Below, piece after piece: positions 31,973-42,451 of a stretch of DNA of 64,000 nucleotides. A model generated the notes under the pieces. The model was not told the origin of the DNA. It worked only from the letters and a program-made list of their open reading frames with translations, and did not search any database. The translations under genes and the position numbers were made by a program. Origin of the DNA: Ruminococcaceae bacterium UBA6353 (GTDB lineage: Bacteria > Bacillota > Clostridia > Oscillospirales > Acutalibacteraceae); NCBI GenBank assembly GCA_002437905.1, contig DJRT01000002.1:166076-230075 (forward strand), in the 5' to 3' direction. The number at the start of each line of letters is the position of its first letter. Within the stretch, counting starts at the first letter, position 1.

Positions 31973-33696
31973 AAGACACAGAAAAGCAGCTGCGCAGCTG
32001 CATTGAGGCGGCATTTCAGGCGGCGGTGGCCGCAGGCACGCTGCCGCAGGGCGAGCTGCCGTCCTACGCCATCGAGGTGCCGGGCGACCGCACACACGGT
32101 GACCTGGCGGTAAACGCCGCCATGGTCTCCGCCAAGGCGCTGCACTGCGCCCCCCGCAAGATTGCTGAGGCGCTGACGGCCGAGCTGTCGCTTGCCGGCA
32201 CCTATTTCGAAAAGGTGGAGGTCGCCGGCCCCGGCTTTATGAATTTCTTTCTCTCCCCCGCCTATTATGCCGCGGTGGTATCCGAGGTGCAGCAGGAGGG
32301 CGAACACTACGGGCGCTCGGAGCACGGCGCCGGCCGCAAGGTGATGGTGGAATATGTCTCCGCCAACCCGACCGGCCCCATGCACATGGGCAATGCCCGC
32401 GGCGGTGCCCTTGGCGACTGCCTGGCCTCAGTGCTGGATGCCGCCGGGTACAGCGTATGGCGGGAATTCTACATCAACGATGCCGGCAATCAGATTGAAA
32501 AATTTGGTCTGTCGCTGGAGGTGCGGTATTTGCAGCGCTTCCTCGGCGAAGAGCAGGTGCCGCTGCCGGAGGATGCCTATCACGGCGATGATATCAAGGA
32601 GCACGCCGCCGCCTTTGCTGAAAAATACGGCGACCGGTATGTACAGGCGGATGCCGCTGAGCGGCGTCAGGCGCTGATCGACTATGCCCTGCCGCTGAAC
32701 ATCGCCAAAATGAAAGCGGATATGGCCAAATACCGCATTCAGTACGACCGCTGGTTCACCGAATCCACCCTGCATGAGGATGGAGAACTGCAGCAGGTGA
32801 TTGATATTCTGACCGAAAAGGGACTGACCTATGAAAAGGACGGCGCCCTGTGGTACAAGGCCGGCGAATATGGCCAGAAATACCAGCCCAAAAAGCACAA
32901 AACCAAAGAGGGCGAGGAAGAAGGCATCAAAGACGAGGTGCTGGTGCGCGCCAACGGTAACCCGACCTATTTTGCTGCCGATATTGCCTACCACCGCAAC
33001 AAATTCATGCGTGGATACGAGACACTGATTGATGTCTGGGGTGCCGACCACCACGGCCATGTGGCGCGGATGAAAGGCGCCATGGACGCCGTCGGACTGG
33101 ATGGAGACAAGCTGAAGATCGTCCTGATGCAGCTGGTTCGGCTGGTGCGCAATGGCGAGATCGTGCGGATGTCCAAGCGCAGCGGCAAAGCCATTCAGCT
33201 TAGCGACCTACTGGACGAGGTGCCGGTCGATGCTGCCCGCTTCTTCTTCAACCAGCGCGAAGCCAACACCCAGATGGAGTTTGACCTCGGTCTGGCCATT
33301 GAGCAATCCTCCTCCAACCCGGTATATTATGTGCAGTATGCCCATGCCCGTATCCACTCCATCTTCCGTAAGCTGCGCGCTGAGGGGGTCGAGGTGGAAA
33401 AGGCCACGGCCGACCAGCTGGCTCTGCTCACGGCCCCGGAGGAACGCGAGCTGATCCGGCATCTCTCCTCCCTGGAAAAGACGGTGGTGGACTGCGCGGA
33501 AAGCCTGGATCCCTCCGGTCTGACCCGGTACGCCATGGAGCTGGCCACCCTGTTCCATAAATTCTACAACAGCTGCCATGTCTCCGGTGTGGAGCATGAC
33601 CTGACGGTTGCCCGGCTTTCTCTGTGCGATGCGGTGCGCATTGCGCTGAAAAATGTGCTGACAATGATGAAGATTGATGCGCCGGAGAGCATGTGA
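31957..33696 (+). CDS. argS: Arginyl-tRNA synthetase
   Basis: The 579-residue class I synthetase charges tRNA-Arg. It contains the ArgS N-terminal domain (about 1-110), the HIGH-equivalent region ANPTGPMHMGNARGG, the KMSKS-like MSKRSGKAIQLSDLL and a C-terminal DALR anticodon-binding domain from about 460. The length is normal for the family. AGGAGG lies 11 bp before the ATG. A hairpin terminator follows at 33713-33741. Confidence 0.97.
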   Translation: MSHIVKDTEKQLRSCIEAAFQAAVAAGTLPQGELPSYAIEVPGDRTHGDLAVNAAMVSAKALHCAPRKIAEALTAELSLAGTYFEKVEVAGPGFMNFFLSPAYYAAVVSEVQQEGEHYGRSEHGAGRKVMVEYVSANPTGPMHMGNARGGALGDCLASVLDAAGYSVWREFYINDAGNQIEKFGLSLEVRYLQRFLGEEQVPLPEDAYHGDDIKEHAAAFAEKYGDRYVQADAAERRQALIDYALPLNIAKMKADMAKYRIQYDRWFTESTLHEDGELQQVIDILTEKGLTYEKDGALWYKAGEYGQKYQPKKHKTKEGEEEGIKDEVLVRANGNPTYFAADIAYHRNKFMRGYETLIDVWGADHHGHVARMKGAMDAVGLDGDKLKIVLMQLVRLVRNGEIVRMSKRSGKAIQLSDLLDEVPVDAARFFFNQREANTQMEFDLGLAIEQSSSNPVYYVQYAHARIHSIFRKLRAEGVEVEKATADQLALLTAPEERELIRHLSSLEKTVVDCAESLDPSGLTRYAMELATLFHKFYNSCHVSGVEHDLTVARLSLCDAVRIALKNVLTMMKIDAPESM

Positions 33697-33712
33697 CCGA
33701 TAAATAATGAAA

Positions 33713-33745
33713 ACCCGGCTTGCCAAAATGGCAAGCCGGGTCTTT
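33713..33745. terminator. Bidirectional terminator between argS and glgA
   Basis: A perfect 13-bp stem (33713-33725 with 33729-33741) with an AAA loop, A-rich on the left and CTTTTG on the right. Confidence 0.88.
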
Positions 33746-33761
33746 TGTTCACTTATAGGGG

Positions 33762-35189
33762 TTATTCGCCCTTTAACAGGGCGCGGTAAAGACGGATATA
33801 CTCATTGGCCGAGCGTCCCCAGCTGAAGTCCTCCGCCATGCAGCGCTGCCGCAGCTCCGCAAAGAATTCCGGATTGCGGTAGGCGCCGAGCGCGCGGTCG
33901 ATGGCGCCAAGCATATCGTTGGCATTGTAGCTTTTGAAGGTGTAGCCGAAGCCGCCCTCATCCCCACAATCCCGGATGCTGTCCTTCAGGCCACCGGTCT
34001 CCCGCACCACCGGCACCGTGCCGTAACGGCACGCCACCATCTGCGACAGGCCGCACGGCTCACTTTTCGATGGCATAAGGAAGATATCGGCGCCGGCATA
34101 GATCTTCCGCGCCAGCTCCGGCACAAAGCCCACACAGTAGCGGCACTTATCCGGATAGCGCTGCTGCAGCTCACGGAAATAGTTCTCATAGATCCACTCG
34201 CCGGAACCAAGAATGACCAGCTGTACATCCCGCTGCAGCAGATCATCGGCAATATACTTGACAAGATCCAGCCCCTTATGCGAGGCCAGCCGGGTGACCA
34301 TGCCGATCATCGGCACATCCGGCCGCTGCGGCAGCGACAGGCGCTCCTGCAGCGCCTGCTTATTGGCTGCCTTGCCCTCCTCCACCGTCTTGGCAGAATA
34401 ATTGCGGTAGATCTCCGGATCGGCAGCCGGGTCATAGCTGTCGGTATCAATGCCATTGAGGATGCCGCTAAGCTTCCAGCGGCGCGCCTGCAATATGGGA
34501 TCCAGCCCCCAGGAATACCAGGGATCCAGGATCTCGCCGGCATAGGTGGGGCTGACCGTGGTCACGCGGTCGGCCGTCTCGATGCCGGCCTTCATATAGT
34601 TGACACAGCCATCGTATTCCACCAGCTGACGGCAGCTCTGCGGAATACCGACCACATCCTCCAGCAGCTCCATGCCGTATTTGCCCTGGTACTGGATATT
34701 GTGGATGGTAAACACCGTCTTGATCCCCTGATAGCCATCACGGGTAGCGTAAAACAGGCTGTAATACAGCGGGATAAGTGCTGCCTGCCAATCGTTGGCG
34801 TGGATCACATCCGGGCGGAAGCCGATATAGGGCAGCATCTCCAGCACCGCGCGCGAGAAGAAGGCAAAGCGCTCAGCATCATCATAATGGCCGTACATGC
34901 CCTGCCGCTTGAAATAATACTGATTATCCAGCAGATAATAGATCACGCCGTTGACCTTGGCCTCAAACACACCGCAATACTGCCGCCGCCAGGCCACCGG
35001 CACTGACAGACTGGTCAGAAAGGTCATGCTGCTGCGCAGCTCTGCCGGGATGCACTCATACAGCGGCATAACCACACGGCAGCCAATCAGCCGCTGCCGC
35101 ATGGCGTGCGGCAACGAACTGGAGACCTCCGCCAGACCGCCGGAGGCAGCAAAAGGCAGCGCCTCACTGGATGCAAACAAAACTTTCAT
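33762..35189 (-). CDS. glgA: Glycogen synthase (ADP-glucose, GT5)
   Basis: The 475-residue enzyme elongates alpha-1,4-glucan from ADP-glucose. The N terminus KVLFASSEALPFAASGGLAEV carries a GGLA nucleotide-binding motif (written KVGGLA in E. coli), followed by DVIHANDWQAALIP and, in the C-terminal Rossmann domain, LMPSKSEPCGLSQM. AGGAGG precedes the ATG. It is the last gene of glgB-glgC-glgD-glgA. Confidence 0.96.
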   Translation of the reverse strand: MKVLFASSEALPFAASGGLAEVSSSLPHAMRQRLIGCRVVMPLYECIPAELRSSMTFLTSLSVPVAWRRQYCGVFEAKVNGVIYYLLDNQYYFKRQGMYGHYDDAERFAFFSRAVLEMLPYIGFRPDVIHANDWQAALIPLYYSLFYATRDGYQGIKTVFTIHNIQYQGKYGMELLEDVVGIPQSCRQLVEYDGCVNYMKAGIETADRVTTVSPTYAGEILDPWYSWGLDPILQARRWKLSGILNGIDTDSYDPAADPEIYRNYSAKTVEEGKAANKQALQERLSLPQRPDVPMIGMVTRLASHKGLDLVKYIADDLLQRDVQLVILGSGEWIYENYFRELQQRYPDKCRYCVGFVPELARKIYAGADIFLMPSKSEPCGLSQMVACRYGTVPVVRETGGLKDSIRDCGDEGGFGYTFKSYNANDMLGAIDRALGAYRNPEFFAELRQRCMAEDFSWGRSANEYIRLYRALLKGE

Positions 35190-35233
35190 AGAAAACCGTC
35201 CTCCTTTATCCGAAGTAAAGCCGCTCAGGGCAC

Positions 35234-36346
35234 TTACACCACGCGGTCCTTCGCCACATACACGGGGTAACTCTCAAAGCCCTGCAGCGTGCGTCCCTCG
35301 CGGAACAGAACATTCTTATCCGCCACGATATATTTCAGCGTGCAGCCCCGTTCCACCGTACCGTCCTGCATCACCACGCAGTTTTCCAGCTCGGCATCCC
35401 GGCAGATCGTCACGCCGCGGAAGATCACGCAGTTTTTCACCGTTCCGTCGATGTGCGCACCGTCCGCCACCAGCGAATCGGTCACATCAGCGTGCAGACC
35501 ATACTGTGTGGGTGCACAGTCGCGCAGCTTGGTATATACCGGGCGGTTCTTGGGAAAGAGCTGCTGGCGCACCGCCGGATCCAGCAGAGCCACATTCGCC
35601 TTGAAGTAGCTATCCATAGAATAGATCGGCATAACCAGCTCCGGCACATCGTAGCAGTGGATATGCAGATCCTGCAGACGGCTCTGCAGGATATCCCGCT
35701 CAAAGTGGTACTGGTTGCGGGCAACCGCCTCATCGACCGTGCGCACCAGCCAGTCCTTGCTCATGATGTAGATACCGATACCATAGCGTTGCTCGGTATC
35801 GGATACGCGGCCGATCAGCATATCCGTCACACGGCCGGCGGCATCGGTGCGCACCTGCGGAATATCCGGCAGCGAGGGAACCTCACCGCTGCGGCAGGCC
35901 ATGGTCACATCCGCACCGCTGTTCAGGTGCGCCTGTATCATCTTATCAAAATCCAAGCTGCCGACCATATGGCAATCGGAGAGGATCACCAGCTCCTCCT
36001 TGGAATGGCTGAGGAAGGACTCCACATCCCGCAGGGAGCCGACACGCCCCTGATATTTTGCGTCATCGCTGCTGCGCGGCGGCAGGAAGAACAGCCCCTC
36101 ATTTTTACGGGAAAGATCCCACGCCTTACCGGAACCAATGTGATCCATCAGCGACTGGTAATAGCTCTTGGTGATCACGCCAACCTTGGATATGCCGGCA
36201 TTGACCATATTGGAGAGCACAAAATCGATCAACCGGTAGCGGCCGCCGAAAGGTACCGAGCCCATGGAGCGGATTGCCGTGCACTCGCGCAGAGCATCGT
36301 CGTACATATTGGCAAAGATCAGACCCAACGCTGCATAGTTACGCAT
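35234..36346 (-). CDS. glgD: GlgD, regulatory subunit of glucose-1-phosphate adenylyltransferase
   Basis: The 370-residue protein is homologous to GlgC, but its N terminus (ALGLIFANMYDDALRECTAI) lacks the GGxGxRL catalytic loop, as is known for GlgD of Firmicutes. GlgD forms a heterotetramer with GlgC and changes its kinetics. The C-terminal part is a left-handed beta helix (about 280-365). GGAGGTGA precedes the ATG, and the gene starts 8 bp inside the 3' end of glgC. Confidence 0.94.
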   Translation of the reverse strand: MRNYAALGLIFANMYDDALRECTAIRSMGSVPFGGRYRLIDFVLSNMVNAGISKVGVITKSYYQSLMDHIGSGKAWDLSRKNEGLFFLPPRSSDDAKYQGRVGSLRDVESFLSHSKEELVILSDCHMVGSLDFDKMIQAHLNSGADVTMACRSGEVPSLPDIPQVRTDAAGRVTDMLIGRVSDTEQRYGIGIYIMSKDWLVRTVDEAVARNQYHFERDILQSRLQDLHIHCYDVPELVMPIYSMDSYFKANVALLDPAVRQQLFPKNRPVYTKLRDCAPTQYGLHADVTDSLVADGAHIDGTVKNCVIFRGVTICRDAELENCVVMQDGTVERGCTLKYIVADKNVLFREGRTLQGFESYPVYVAKDRVV

Positions 36347-37568
36347 GGCTGCTCACCTCCTCCGCCTGTACATCTTCTTCAACCATGGCCTTGGCCGGCA
36401 CCTGTGCGCCGGCGCCGATGTGGATACCGGAGGCCACCACGGCCACCCCCCACTTGCGCAGATCGGCACAGGTTTCGGGACTTTCCCCTACCTGGGCGTT
36501 TTCGCCAACCTCTACATTCTCCGCCAATATGGCATACTGCACCTTGGCGCCGCGCCGCACCACCGTGCCGGGCATCAGGATGGAGTTGACGATCTCCGCC
36601 CCCTCCTCGATCGTGACACCGGCGAAGATCACGGAGCATTCCACCTGCCCGCTGATATCGCACCCCTCTGTGATAAGGCTGTTCTGCACCGTGGCTGTCG
36701 GCGCCAAATACTGGGGCGGCATACCGGGATTGCGGGAATAGATCTTCCACTTGGGGTCAGACAGATCCAGCGGCACCTTCGGATTCAGCAGATCCAGGTT
36801 CGCCTCCCACAGACTCTCGATCGTACCGACATCCTTCCAGTAGCCGTCAAAGCGATACGCAAACATCGGCTCCCCAGCCTCCAGCATAGCCGGCAGCACA
36901 TCCTTGCCGAAATCGTTATGTGACGCCGGATTCTGTTCATCCGCAATCAGATACTGCCGCAGCTTTTCCCAGGTAAAGATGTAGATACCCATGGAAGCCA
37001 GCGTGCTTTTCGGCACCTTGGGCTTTTCATCAAATTCATAAATGGAGTCGTCCGGGTTGGTATTCAGGATGCCGAAGCGGCTGGCCTCCTCCTTGGGCAC
37101 ATCCAGCACCGCAATGGTACAGGCTGCACCCTTGGCCTTGTGTGCCGCCAGCATCTTGCTGTAATCCATCTTATAGATATGATCGCCGGAAAGCACCAGC
37201 ACATATTCCGGGTCATACCGCTCGATGAAATTGATATTCTGGTAAATGGCATTGGCCGTGCCCTTATACCAATCGGCGCCCTTATTGCGCTGGTACGGCG
37301 GCAGCACATGCACGCCCGCATCAATGCGGTCAAGGTCCCACGGCTGGCCGGAGCCGATATAGCCATTCAGCTCCAGCGGCTGGTACTGGGTAAGCACCCC
37401 CACCGTCTCAATGCCGGAATTGACACAGTTGGACAGAGGGAAATCAATGATCCGGTACTTGCCGCCATAGGGAACGGCCGGCTTGGCGATATGCCTGGTC
37501 AGCGCATACAGGCGGCTGCCCTGGCCGCCGGCCAACAGCATAGCCACACACTCTTGCTTACGAAACAT
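36339..37568 (-). CDS. glgC: Glucose-1-phosphate adenylyltransferase, catalytic subunit
   Basis: The 409-residue enzyme makes ADP-glucose. It has the nucleotide-binding GGQGSRLYALT, KPAVPYGGKYRIIDFPLSN and SGDHIYKMDY (catalytic Asp), and a C-terminal beta helix. AGGAGGAG precedes the ATG. It overlaps glgB by 11 bp and glgD by 8 bp, showing tight coupling. Confidence 0.96.
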   Translation of the reverse strand: MFRKQECVAMLLAGGQGSRLYALTRHIAKPAVPYGGKYRIIDFPLSNCVNSGIETVGVLTQYQPLELNGYIGSGQPWDLDRIDAGVHVLPPYQRNKGADWYKGTANAIYQNINFIERYDPEYVLVLSGDHIYKMDYSKMLAAHKAKGAACTIAVLDVPKEEASRFGILNTNPDDSIYEFDEKPKVPKSTLASMGIYIFTWEKLRQYLIADEQNPASHNDFGKDVLPAMLEAGEPMFAYRFDGYWKDVGTIESLWEANLDLLNPKVPLDLSDPKWKIYSRNPGMPPQYLAPTATVQNSLITEGCDISGQVECSVIFAGVTIEEGAEIVNSILMPGTVVRRGAKVQYAILAENVEVGENAQVGESPETCADLRKWGVAVVASGIHIGAGAQVPAKAMVEEDVQAEEVSSHA

Positions 37569-39549
37569 GGACGGGTCTCCTCCTTGTTTTGGGTTCTTTT
37601 TTATTGGCTCCCGCGGCAGCCGTTTTGGCCGTTTCCGGCTCCTGTGGCTCCTGCGGCAGCGGCTTGCGCTTTTTGCAGTGCAGCAGCAGCACCGAAAGCG
37701 GCGGCAGCGTCAGTTCGGCAGACTGCTCCAGCCCGTGGAAAGGCTTCGCCTGCACCCGGATGTGCTCATTGCGCACATTGGTGCCGCCAAACTCGGCCAG
37801 ATCGGAATTGAACAGTTCGGTCCATTCGCCGTACTGCGGCAGGCCGATGCGGTAGTTTTCCCGCAGAACCGGGGTGAAATTGCACACGGCAACCACCTCA
37901 TTGCCATGCCGGTCGATGCGCCGGAAAGCGATCACGCTCTGCGCGTGGTCATCATTGGCGATCCACTGGAAGCCCTCCCAGGAAAAATCATTTTCCCACA
38001 GGGCGGGGGTATGCAGATACAGCTCATTGAGCGTGCGCACATAGTGGCGGGTCATCCGGTGGCTCTCGTAATCCAGCAGCAGCCAATCCAGGCCGCTGGC
38101 AAAATCCCACTCCTTGAATTGGCCGAATTCGCTGCCCATGAACAGCAGCTTTTTCCCCGGATGGGTCATCATATAGCCGAGGAACACCCGCAGGCCGGCA
38201 AATTTTTCTTCATAGGTGCCCGGCATCTTATTGATCAGGGAGCCCTTGCCGTGCACCACCTCGTCATGCGAGATCGGCAGAATGAAATTCTCGGAAAATG
38301 CGTACATCATGGAAAAGGTCAGCAGATCCTGGTTGCCCTTACGGAACAGCGGATCCATGGAGGTGTAGCGCAGCATATCGTTCATCCAGCCCATGTTCCA
38401 CTTGTAATTAAAGCCCAGTCCGCCGTCTGAGGTCGGACGCGAAACCAGTGGCCACGCCGTCGACTCCTCGGCAATCATCATAACATATGGATCTGCGGCA
38501 AAGACCGTCTCATTAAGCTGGCGCAGGAACGCCACCGCCTCCAGGTTCTCCCGTCCGCCGTGGCAGTTCGGCAGCCATTCGCCGGCCTTACGGTTATAGT
38601 CCAGATACAGCATGGAGGCCACCGCATCCACCCGGATACCGTCGGCGTGGTATTCCTCCAGCCAGAACAGCGCATTGGAGATCAGGAAGCTGCGCACCTG
38701 CGGCTTACTGTAATCGAACACACAGGTGCCCCATTCCCGATGCTCTCCCTTGCGCGGGTCGGCATACTCAAAGCACGGGCTGCCGTCAAAACGGTACAGG
38801 CCGCTGCTGTCCTTCGGAAAGTGCGCCGGTACCCAGTCGAGGATCACCCCGATCTCCGCCTGATGGCAGGCGTCAATAAAGGCCATAAAATCCTGCGGCG
38901 TGCCGTACCGGGAGGTGGGCGCATAATACCCGGTAACCTGATATCCCCAGGAGCCATCATAGGGATATTCCATGATCGGCAGCAGCTCAATATGGGTATA
39001 GCCCATCTCCTTTACATAGGGGATCAGCTCCTCCGCCAGCTTTTGGTAGGAGAAGGTGTTGCCATCGGCATAGCGCCGCCAGGAGCCGGCGTGTACCTCA
39101 TAGATATTGACGGGACAGTCATAGACAGAGGTCTTGGTCTTTCTCTGTCGCCAGGCAGCGTCCTGCCAGCGGTAGCCGCCGATCTCACACACCTTGGACG
39201 CCGTACCCGGGCGCGTCTCAATGTGCGTAGCAAATGGATCGGTCTTATCCACGGCCTGTCCGTCTGCTCCTATAATATGATACTTGTAGGCCATATATGC
39301 CGTAATATTCTGCAGGGAGCATTCCCACACGCCGTCCCCGATCGGCTCCATCGGCTGTGCATCCACAGCCCAATCGTTGAATTCCCCGATCAGCGACACG
39401 GCACGGGCCGCCGGCGCCCACACCCGGAAGGTATAGCCGCCGTCCCCGGCGGAATGGCAGCCAAGCCAGCGGTAGCAATGGCTGTCTGTTCCTTCACGGA
39501 AGGCAGACATACACTCCCGCAGCGTATCCTCTGTTAACAGCATATCCAA
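37558..39549 (-). CDS. glgB: 1,4-alpha-glucan branching enzyme (GH13)
   Basis: The 663-residue enzyme adds alpha-1,6 branches to glycogen. An N-terminal CBM48-like domain (about 35-120) precedes the GH13 barrel, which contains GIRVDAV (nucleophile Asp), MIAEES (acid/base Glu) and PISHDEVVHG (third Asp). It ends with a Lys/Pro/Ala-rich tail. The start is either TTG at 39549, 9 bp after AGGAGG, or ATG at 39543, 15 bp after; spacing favours TTG. It is first in the operon, with a promoter at 39591-39619. Confidence 0.95.
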   Translation of the reverse strand: MDMLLTEDTLRECMSAFREGTDSHCYRWLGCHSAGDGGYTFRVWAPAARAVSLIGEFNDWAVDAQPMEPIGDGVWECSLQNITAYMAYKYHIIGADGQAVDKTDPFATHIETRPGTASKVCEIGGYRWQDAAWRQRKTKTSVYDCPVNIYEVHAGSWRRYADGNTFSYQKLAEELIPYVKEMGYTHIELLPIMEYPYDGSWGYQVTGYYAPTSRYGTPQDFMAFIDACHQAEIGVILDWVPAHFPKDSSGLYRFDGSPCFEYADPRKGEHREWGTCVFDYSKPQVRSFLISNALFWLEEYHADGIRVDAVASMLYLDYNRKAGEWLPNCHGGRENLEAVAFLRQLNETVFAADPYVMMIAEESTAWPLVSRPTSDGGLGFNYKWNMGWMNDMLRYTSMDPLFRKGNQDLLTFSMMYAFSENFILPISHDEVVHGKGSLINKMPGTYEEKFAGLRVFLGYMMTHPGKKLLFMGSEFGQFKEWDFASGLDWLLLDYESHRMTRHYVRTLNELYLHTPALWENDFSWEGFQWIANDDHAQSVIAFRRIDRHGNEVVAVCNFTPVLRENYRIGLPQYGEWTELFNSDLAEFGGTNVRNEHIRVQAKPFHGLEQSAELTLPPLSVLLLHCKKRKPLPQEPQEPETAKTAAAGANKKEPKTRRRPVHVS

Positions 39550-39590
39550 CTTTGCCGGCCTCCTTGCTATGATCCGTTTGCTCTGTCCCT

Positions 39591-39619
39591 ATTGTATCAA
39601 TTATCCGCCAAAAAGGCAA
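39591..39619 (-). promoter_or_regulatory. Promoter of the glgBCDA operon
   Basis: On the minus strand TTGCCT (39614-39619), a 17-bp spacer and TACAAT (39591-39596), 41 bp before the glgB start. Confidence 0.7.
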
Positions 39620-39721
39620 GTGCTTTTGTATAGTTTATTACAAGAATTTTACGCGAATATTGCAAGTTTTGTCATGTTTTATGAAAACCACGGTGTGTTT
39701 CCGCTCCAAGCGCCGGAAATC

Positions 39722-42283
39722 TCAGCCTTTGGCATCATACCAGGTGGCGCCGCAGTGCACATCCACCTCCAGCCGCACGCACAGGTGCACGGCATTCTCC
39801 ATTTCCTCCTTGAGCAGCGCGCATACCGCCGCCTGTTCTGCGGCAGGCGCCTCCACCAGCAGCTCATCATGGATCTGCAGGATCAGCTGTGCCTGCAGCC
39901 CCTCTGCGCGCAGGCGCCGGTAAACGCGTACCATGGCCAGCTTGATGATATCCGCAGCCGTGCCCTGAATGGGCATATTCCGCGCCACCCGTTCGCCGAA
40001 GTGGCGGGTCATGGCATTGCCGGCCTTCAGCTCCGGCAGCGGCCGGCGGCGATGCAGCAGCGTTTCCGCATAGCCCTTATCACCGGCACAACTGATCAGG
40101 CCGTCCATGTAGGCCGATACTGCGCCGAAATGCCGCAGATAGCGCGCAATATACTCCTTTGCCTCGCCATAGCTGATGCCGAGATCCTCCGACAGAGAAT
40201 GGGCGCCGATACCATAAATGATGCCGAAATTGACCGCCTTGGCCCGCGAACGCATCAAGGAGGTGACCTCCTGCTCCGGCACGCCGAAAACCTGCGCCGC
40301 CGTTGAACGGTGGATATCCTCCCCGGTATTGAACGCCTCCAGCATGGTTGGCTCCTGTGCCATTGCCGCCAGCACCCGCAGCTCGATCTGCGAATAGTCC
40401 GCATCACACAGCACACAGCCCTCGCGCGCCACAAAGAACCGCCGCATCTGCCGCCCAAGCTCAGAGCGCACCGGAATGTTCTGCAAATTCGGCTCGGAAG
40501 AGGAGATACGGCCGGTGCGGGTCTCTGTCTGGTTGAAGACCGAGTGGATGCGCCCGTCCGGCGCCACCACCTTCAGCAGGCCGTCACAGTAGGTGCCGTT
40601 CAGCTTGGAAAGCATCCGGTATTCCAGCAGCATATCCACCACCGGGTGCACCGGCCGCAGCTTTTCCAGCACATCGGCATTGGTGGAATACCCGGATTTG
40701 GTCTTTTTCCCCGCCGGCAGGCCAAGATCCTCAAACAGCGCCTTGCCCAGCTGCTTCGGGGAATTGAGGTTAAACTCATACCCCACCTGCTGCCAGATCT
40801 CCTGCTGCAGGGCGGCAATGCGCGCCGTCAGTTCGCGGCCGAAGGCGGCGATCCCCGCCCGATCTACCGCGCACCCGATATTTTCCATCGAAGCCAGCAC
40901 CTCGGCCAGCGGCAGCTCCATATCGGTCAGCAGCGGCAGCATCTGTGCCTCCGCCAGCGCCGCCCGCATCGCCTCCGCCAGCGCGGCAAACCCCTGGATC
41001 GGCTCCTGCGCGGCGATATGCTGCTCCAGCAGCAGCCGCGGCAGCGAGTAGTCCGAAGAAAGCGGATCCAGCAGATACGCCGCCAATGCCGTGTCCATCG
41101 TATAGCCTGCCGGCTGCCGTCCCTGTGCCAGCAGCACCGCAAACAGCGGCTTGGCCTCATGGGTACGCTTTTCCACAGCCGGATCATCCAGCAGCGCATC
41201 CACCGCGGCAAATTCCGGCGCCAGCCGATCCACGCAGGCGCAGCGGCCGCCGGCCGCAATGCAGATCGTGCCGATCTCCTCATTTTGTATTGTGACAAGG
41301 ATATCCGCTTTACACTCTTTACGCGCCAATGCCGCCAGCTCTGCGGCCGCGGCATTCCCCTCCACCGCCGGCAGGATCGCCGGCGCGGCGGCAGACACCG
41401 GTACGGCCTGCGGTTTAAGCTCCAGCTTTTCCATCCACTTGTACATCTCCAGGCTCTGCAGCAGCCGGGTCAGCTCCGGCCGATCCGGTTCGCGCAGGGC
41501 GTAATGCGCCAGGTCTGTGTCGATCGGCGCTGTGCGGCAGATCGTCCCCAGCATCCGGCTCATATAGGCGCTATCCTTCCCGGCGGCCAGCTTGGTTCGC
41601 AGGCTCTCCCGGATATCCAGCGCCGGCAGCTCTTCATAAATTCTGTCCAGCGAGCCAAACCGCTGCATCAGCTCCAGCGCCGTTTTCTCCCCCACCCCCG
41701 GCACGCCGGGGATGTGGTCGCTGGTATCCCCCTGCAGAGCCTTCAGATCGATCAGCTGTGCCGGCTCCAGGCCGTATTTTTCCCGCACCGTCTGCGGGGT
41801 ATACTCCACCGTTTCCGGCCGCCCCATTTTCGAGGTAGCCAGCAGCACGGTCACGCCGTCAGCCACCAGCTGCAGCGCATCGCGGTCGCCGGTGGCAAGG
41901 TAGCACGGCGCACCGGCCGCAGCGGCCGCCGCCGAAAGCGTGCCGAGAATATCGTCCGCCTCGTAGCCGGCACATTCCACCAGCGTCAGCCCCATGGCGC
42001 GCAAAATGGCCTTGAGCGGCTCCAGCTGCTGGTGCAGCTCCTCCGGCATCCCTTTCCGGCCTGCCTTATACTCCGCATAGGCCTCGTGCCGGAAGGTCGG
42101 CGCATGCACATCAAAGGCCACGGCAATGCCCGCAGGGCTGGTCATTTCCCGCAGGCGCGCAAGAATATTCAAAAAACCGAGGATGGCGTTGGTATACCGT
42201 CCATCCCGCGTTGTGAGCGCCTTTACCCCATAAAAGGCGCGATTGATTATGCTGTTGCCGTCGATCACCAGCAGGGTTTCCAT
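39722..42283 (-). CDS. polA: DNA polymerase I
   Basis: The 853-residue protein has a 5'-nuclease domain (about 1-290, with VIDGNSIINRAFYG and GYEADDILGTL), a degenerate central 3'-exonuclease domain and a family A polymerase domain. Motif A is DADYSQIELRVLA, motif B RSRAKAVNFGIIYG and motif C QIHDELLVE. The proofreading DxE motif is not seen in the central domain, so it probably lacks 3'-5' exonuclease activity, as in Bacillus and Thermus enzymes. The ATG at 42283 has AAAGGA upstream. Confidence 0.97.
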   Translation of the reverse strand: METLLVIDGNSIINRAFYGVKALTTRDGRYTNAILGFLNILARLREMTSPAGIAVAFDVHAPTFRHEAYAEYKAGRKGMPEELHQQLEPLKAILRAMGLTLVECAGYEADDILGTLSAAAAAAGAPCYLATGDRDALQLVADGVTVLLATSKMGRPETVEYTPQTVREKYGLEPAQLIDLKALQGDTSDHIPGVPGVGEKTALELMQRFGSLDRIYEELPALDIRESLRTKLAAGKDSAYMSRMLGTICRTAPIDTDLAHYALREPDRPELTRLLQSLEMYKWMEKLELKPQAVPVSAAAPAILPAVEGNAAAAELAALARKECKADILVTIQNEEIGTICIAAGGRCACVDRLAPEFAAVDALLDDPAVEKRTHEAKPLFAVLLAQGRQPAGYTMDTALAAYLLDPLSSDYSLPRLLLEQHIAAQEPIQGFAALAEAMRAALAEAQMLPLLTDMELPLAEVLASMENIGCAVDRAGIAAFGRELTARIAALQQEIWQQVGYEFNLNSPKQLGKALFEDLGLPAGKKTKSGYSTNADVLEKLRPVHPVVDMLLEYRMLSKLNGTYCDGLLKVVAPDGRIHSVFNQTETRTGRISSSEPNLQNIPVRSELGRQMRRFFVAREGCVLCDADYSQIELRVLAAMAQEPTMLEAFNTGEDIHRSTAAQVFGVPEQEVTSLMRSRAKAVNFGIIYGIGAHSLSEDLGISYGEAKEYIARYLRHFGAVSAYMDGLISCAGDKGYAETLLHRRRPLPELKAGNAMTRHFGERVARNMPIQGTAADIIKLAMVRVYRRLRAEGLQAQLILQIHDELLVEAPAAEQAAVCALLKEEMENAVHLCVRLEVDVHCGATWYDAKG

Positions 42284-42451
42284 ATCATCCGTCCTTTGCG
42301 TTTTCATTCTTTCCTATTGTACAGTATCCGGAGTAAAAAATCCAGTCCATTTTGTCGGTGGGACACTGAAAAATTTACCTTTCGCCGCGCGGCTCCGCTC
42401 CACGGTATAAAATCCGGCTATCCGGGGACAATGCAGATGAGGTGAAGCAAA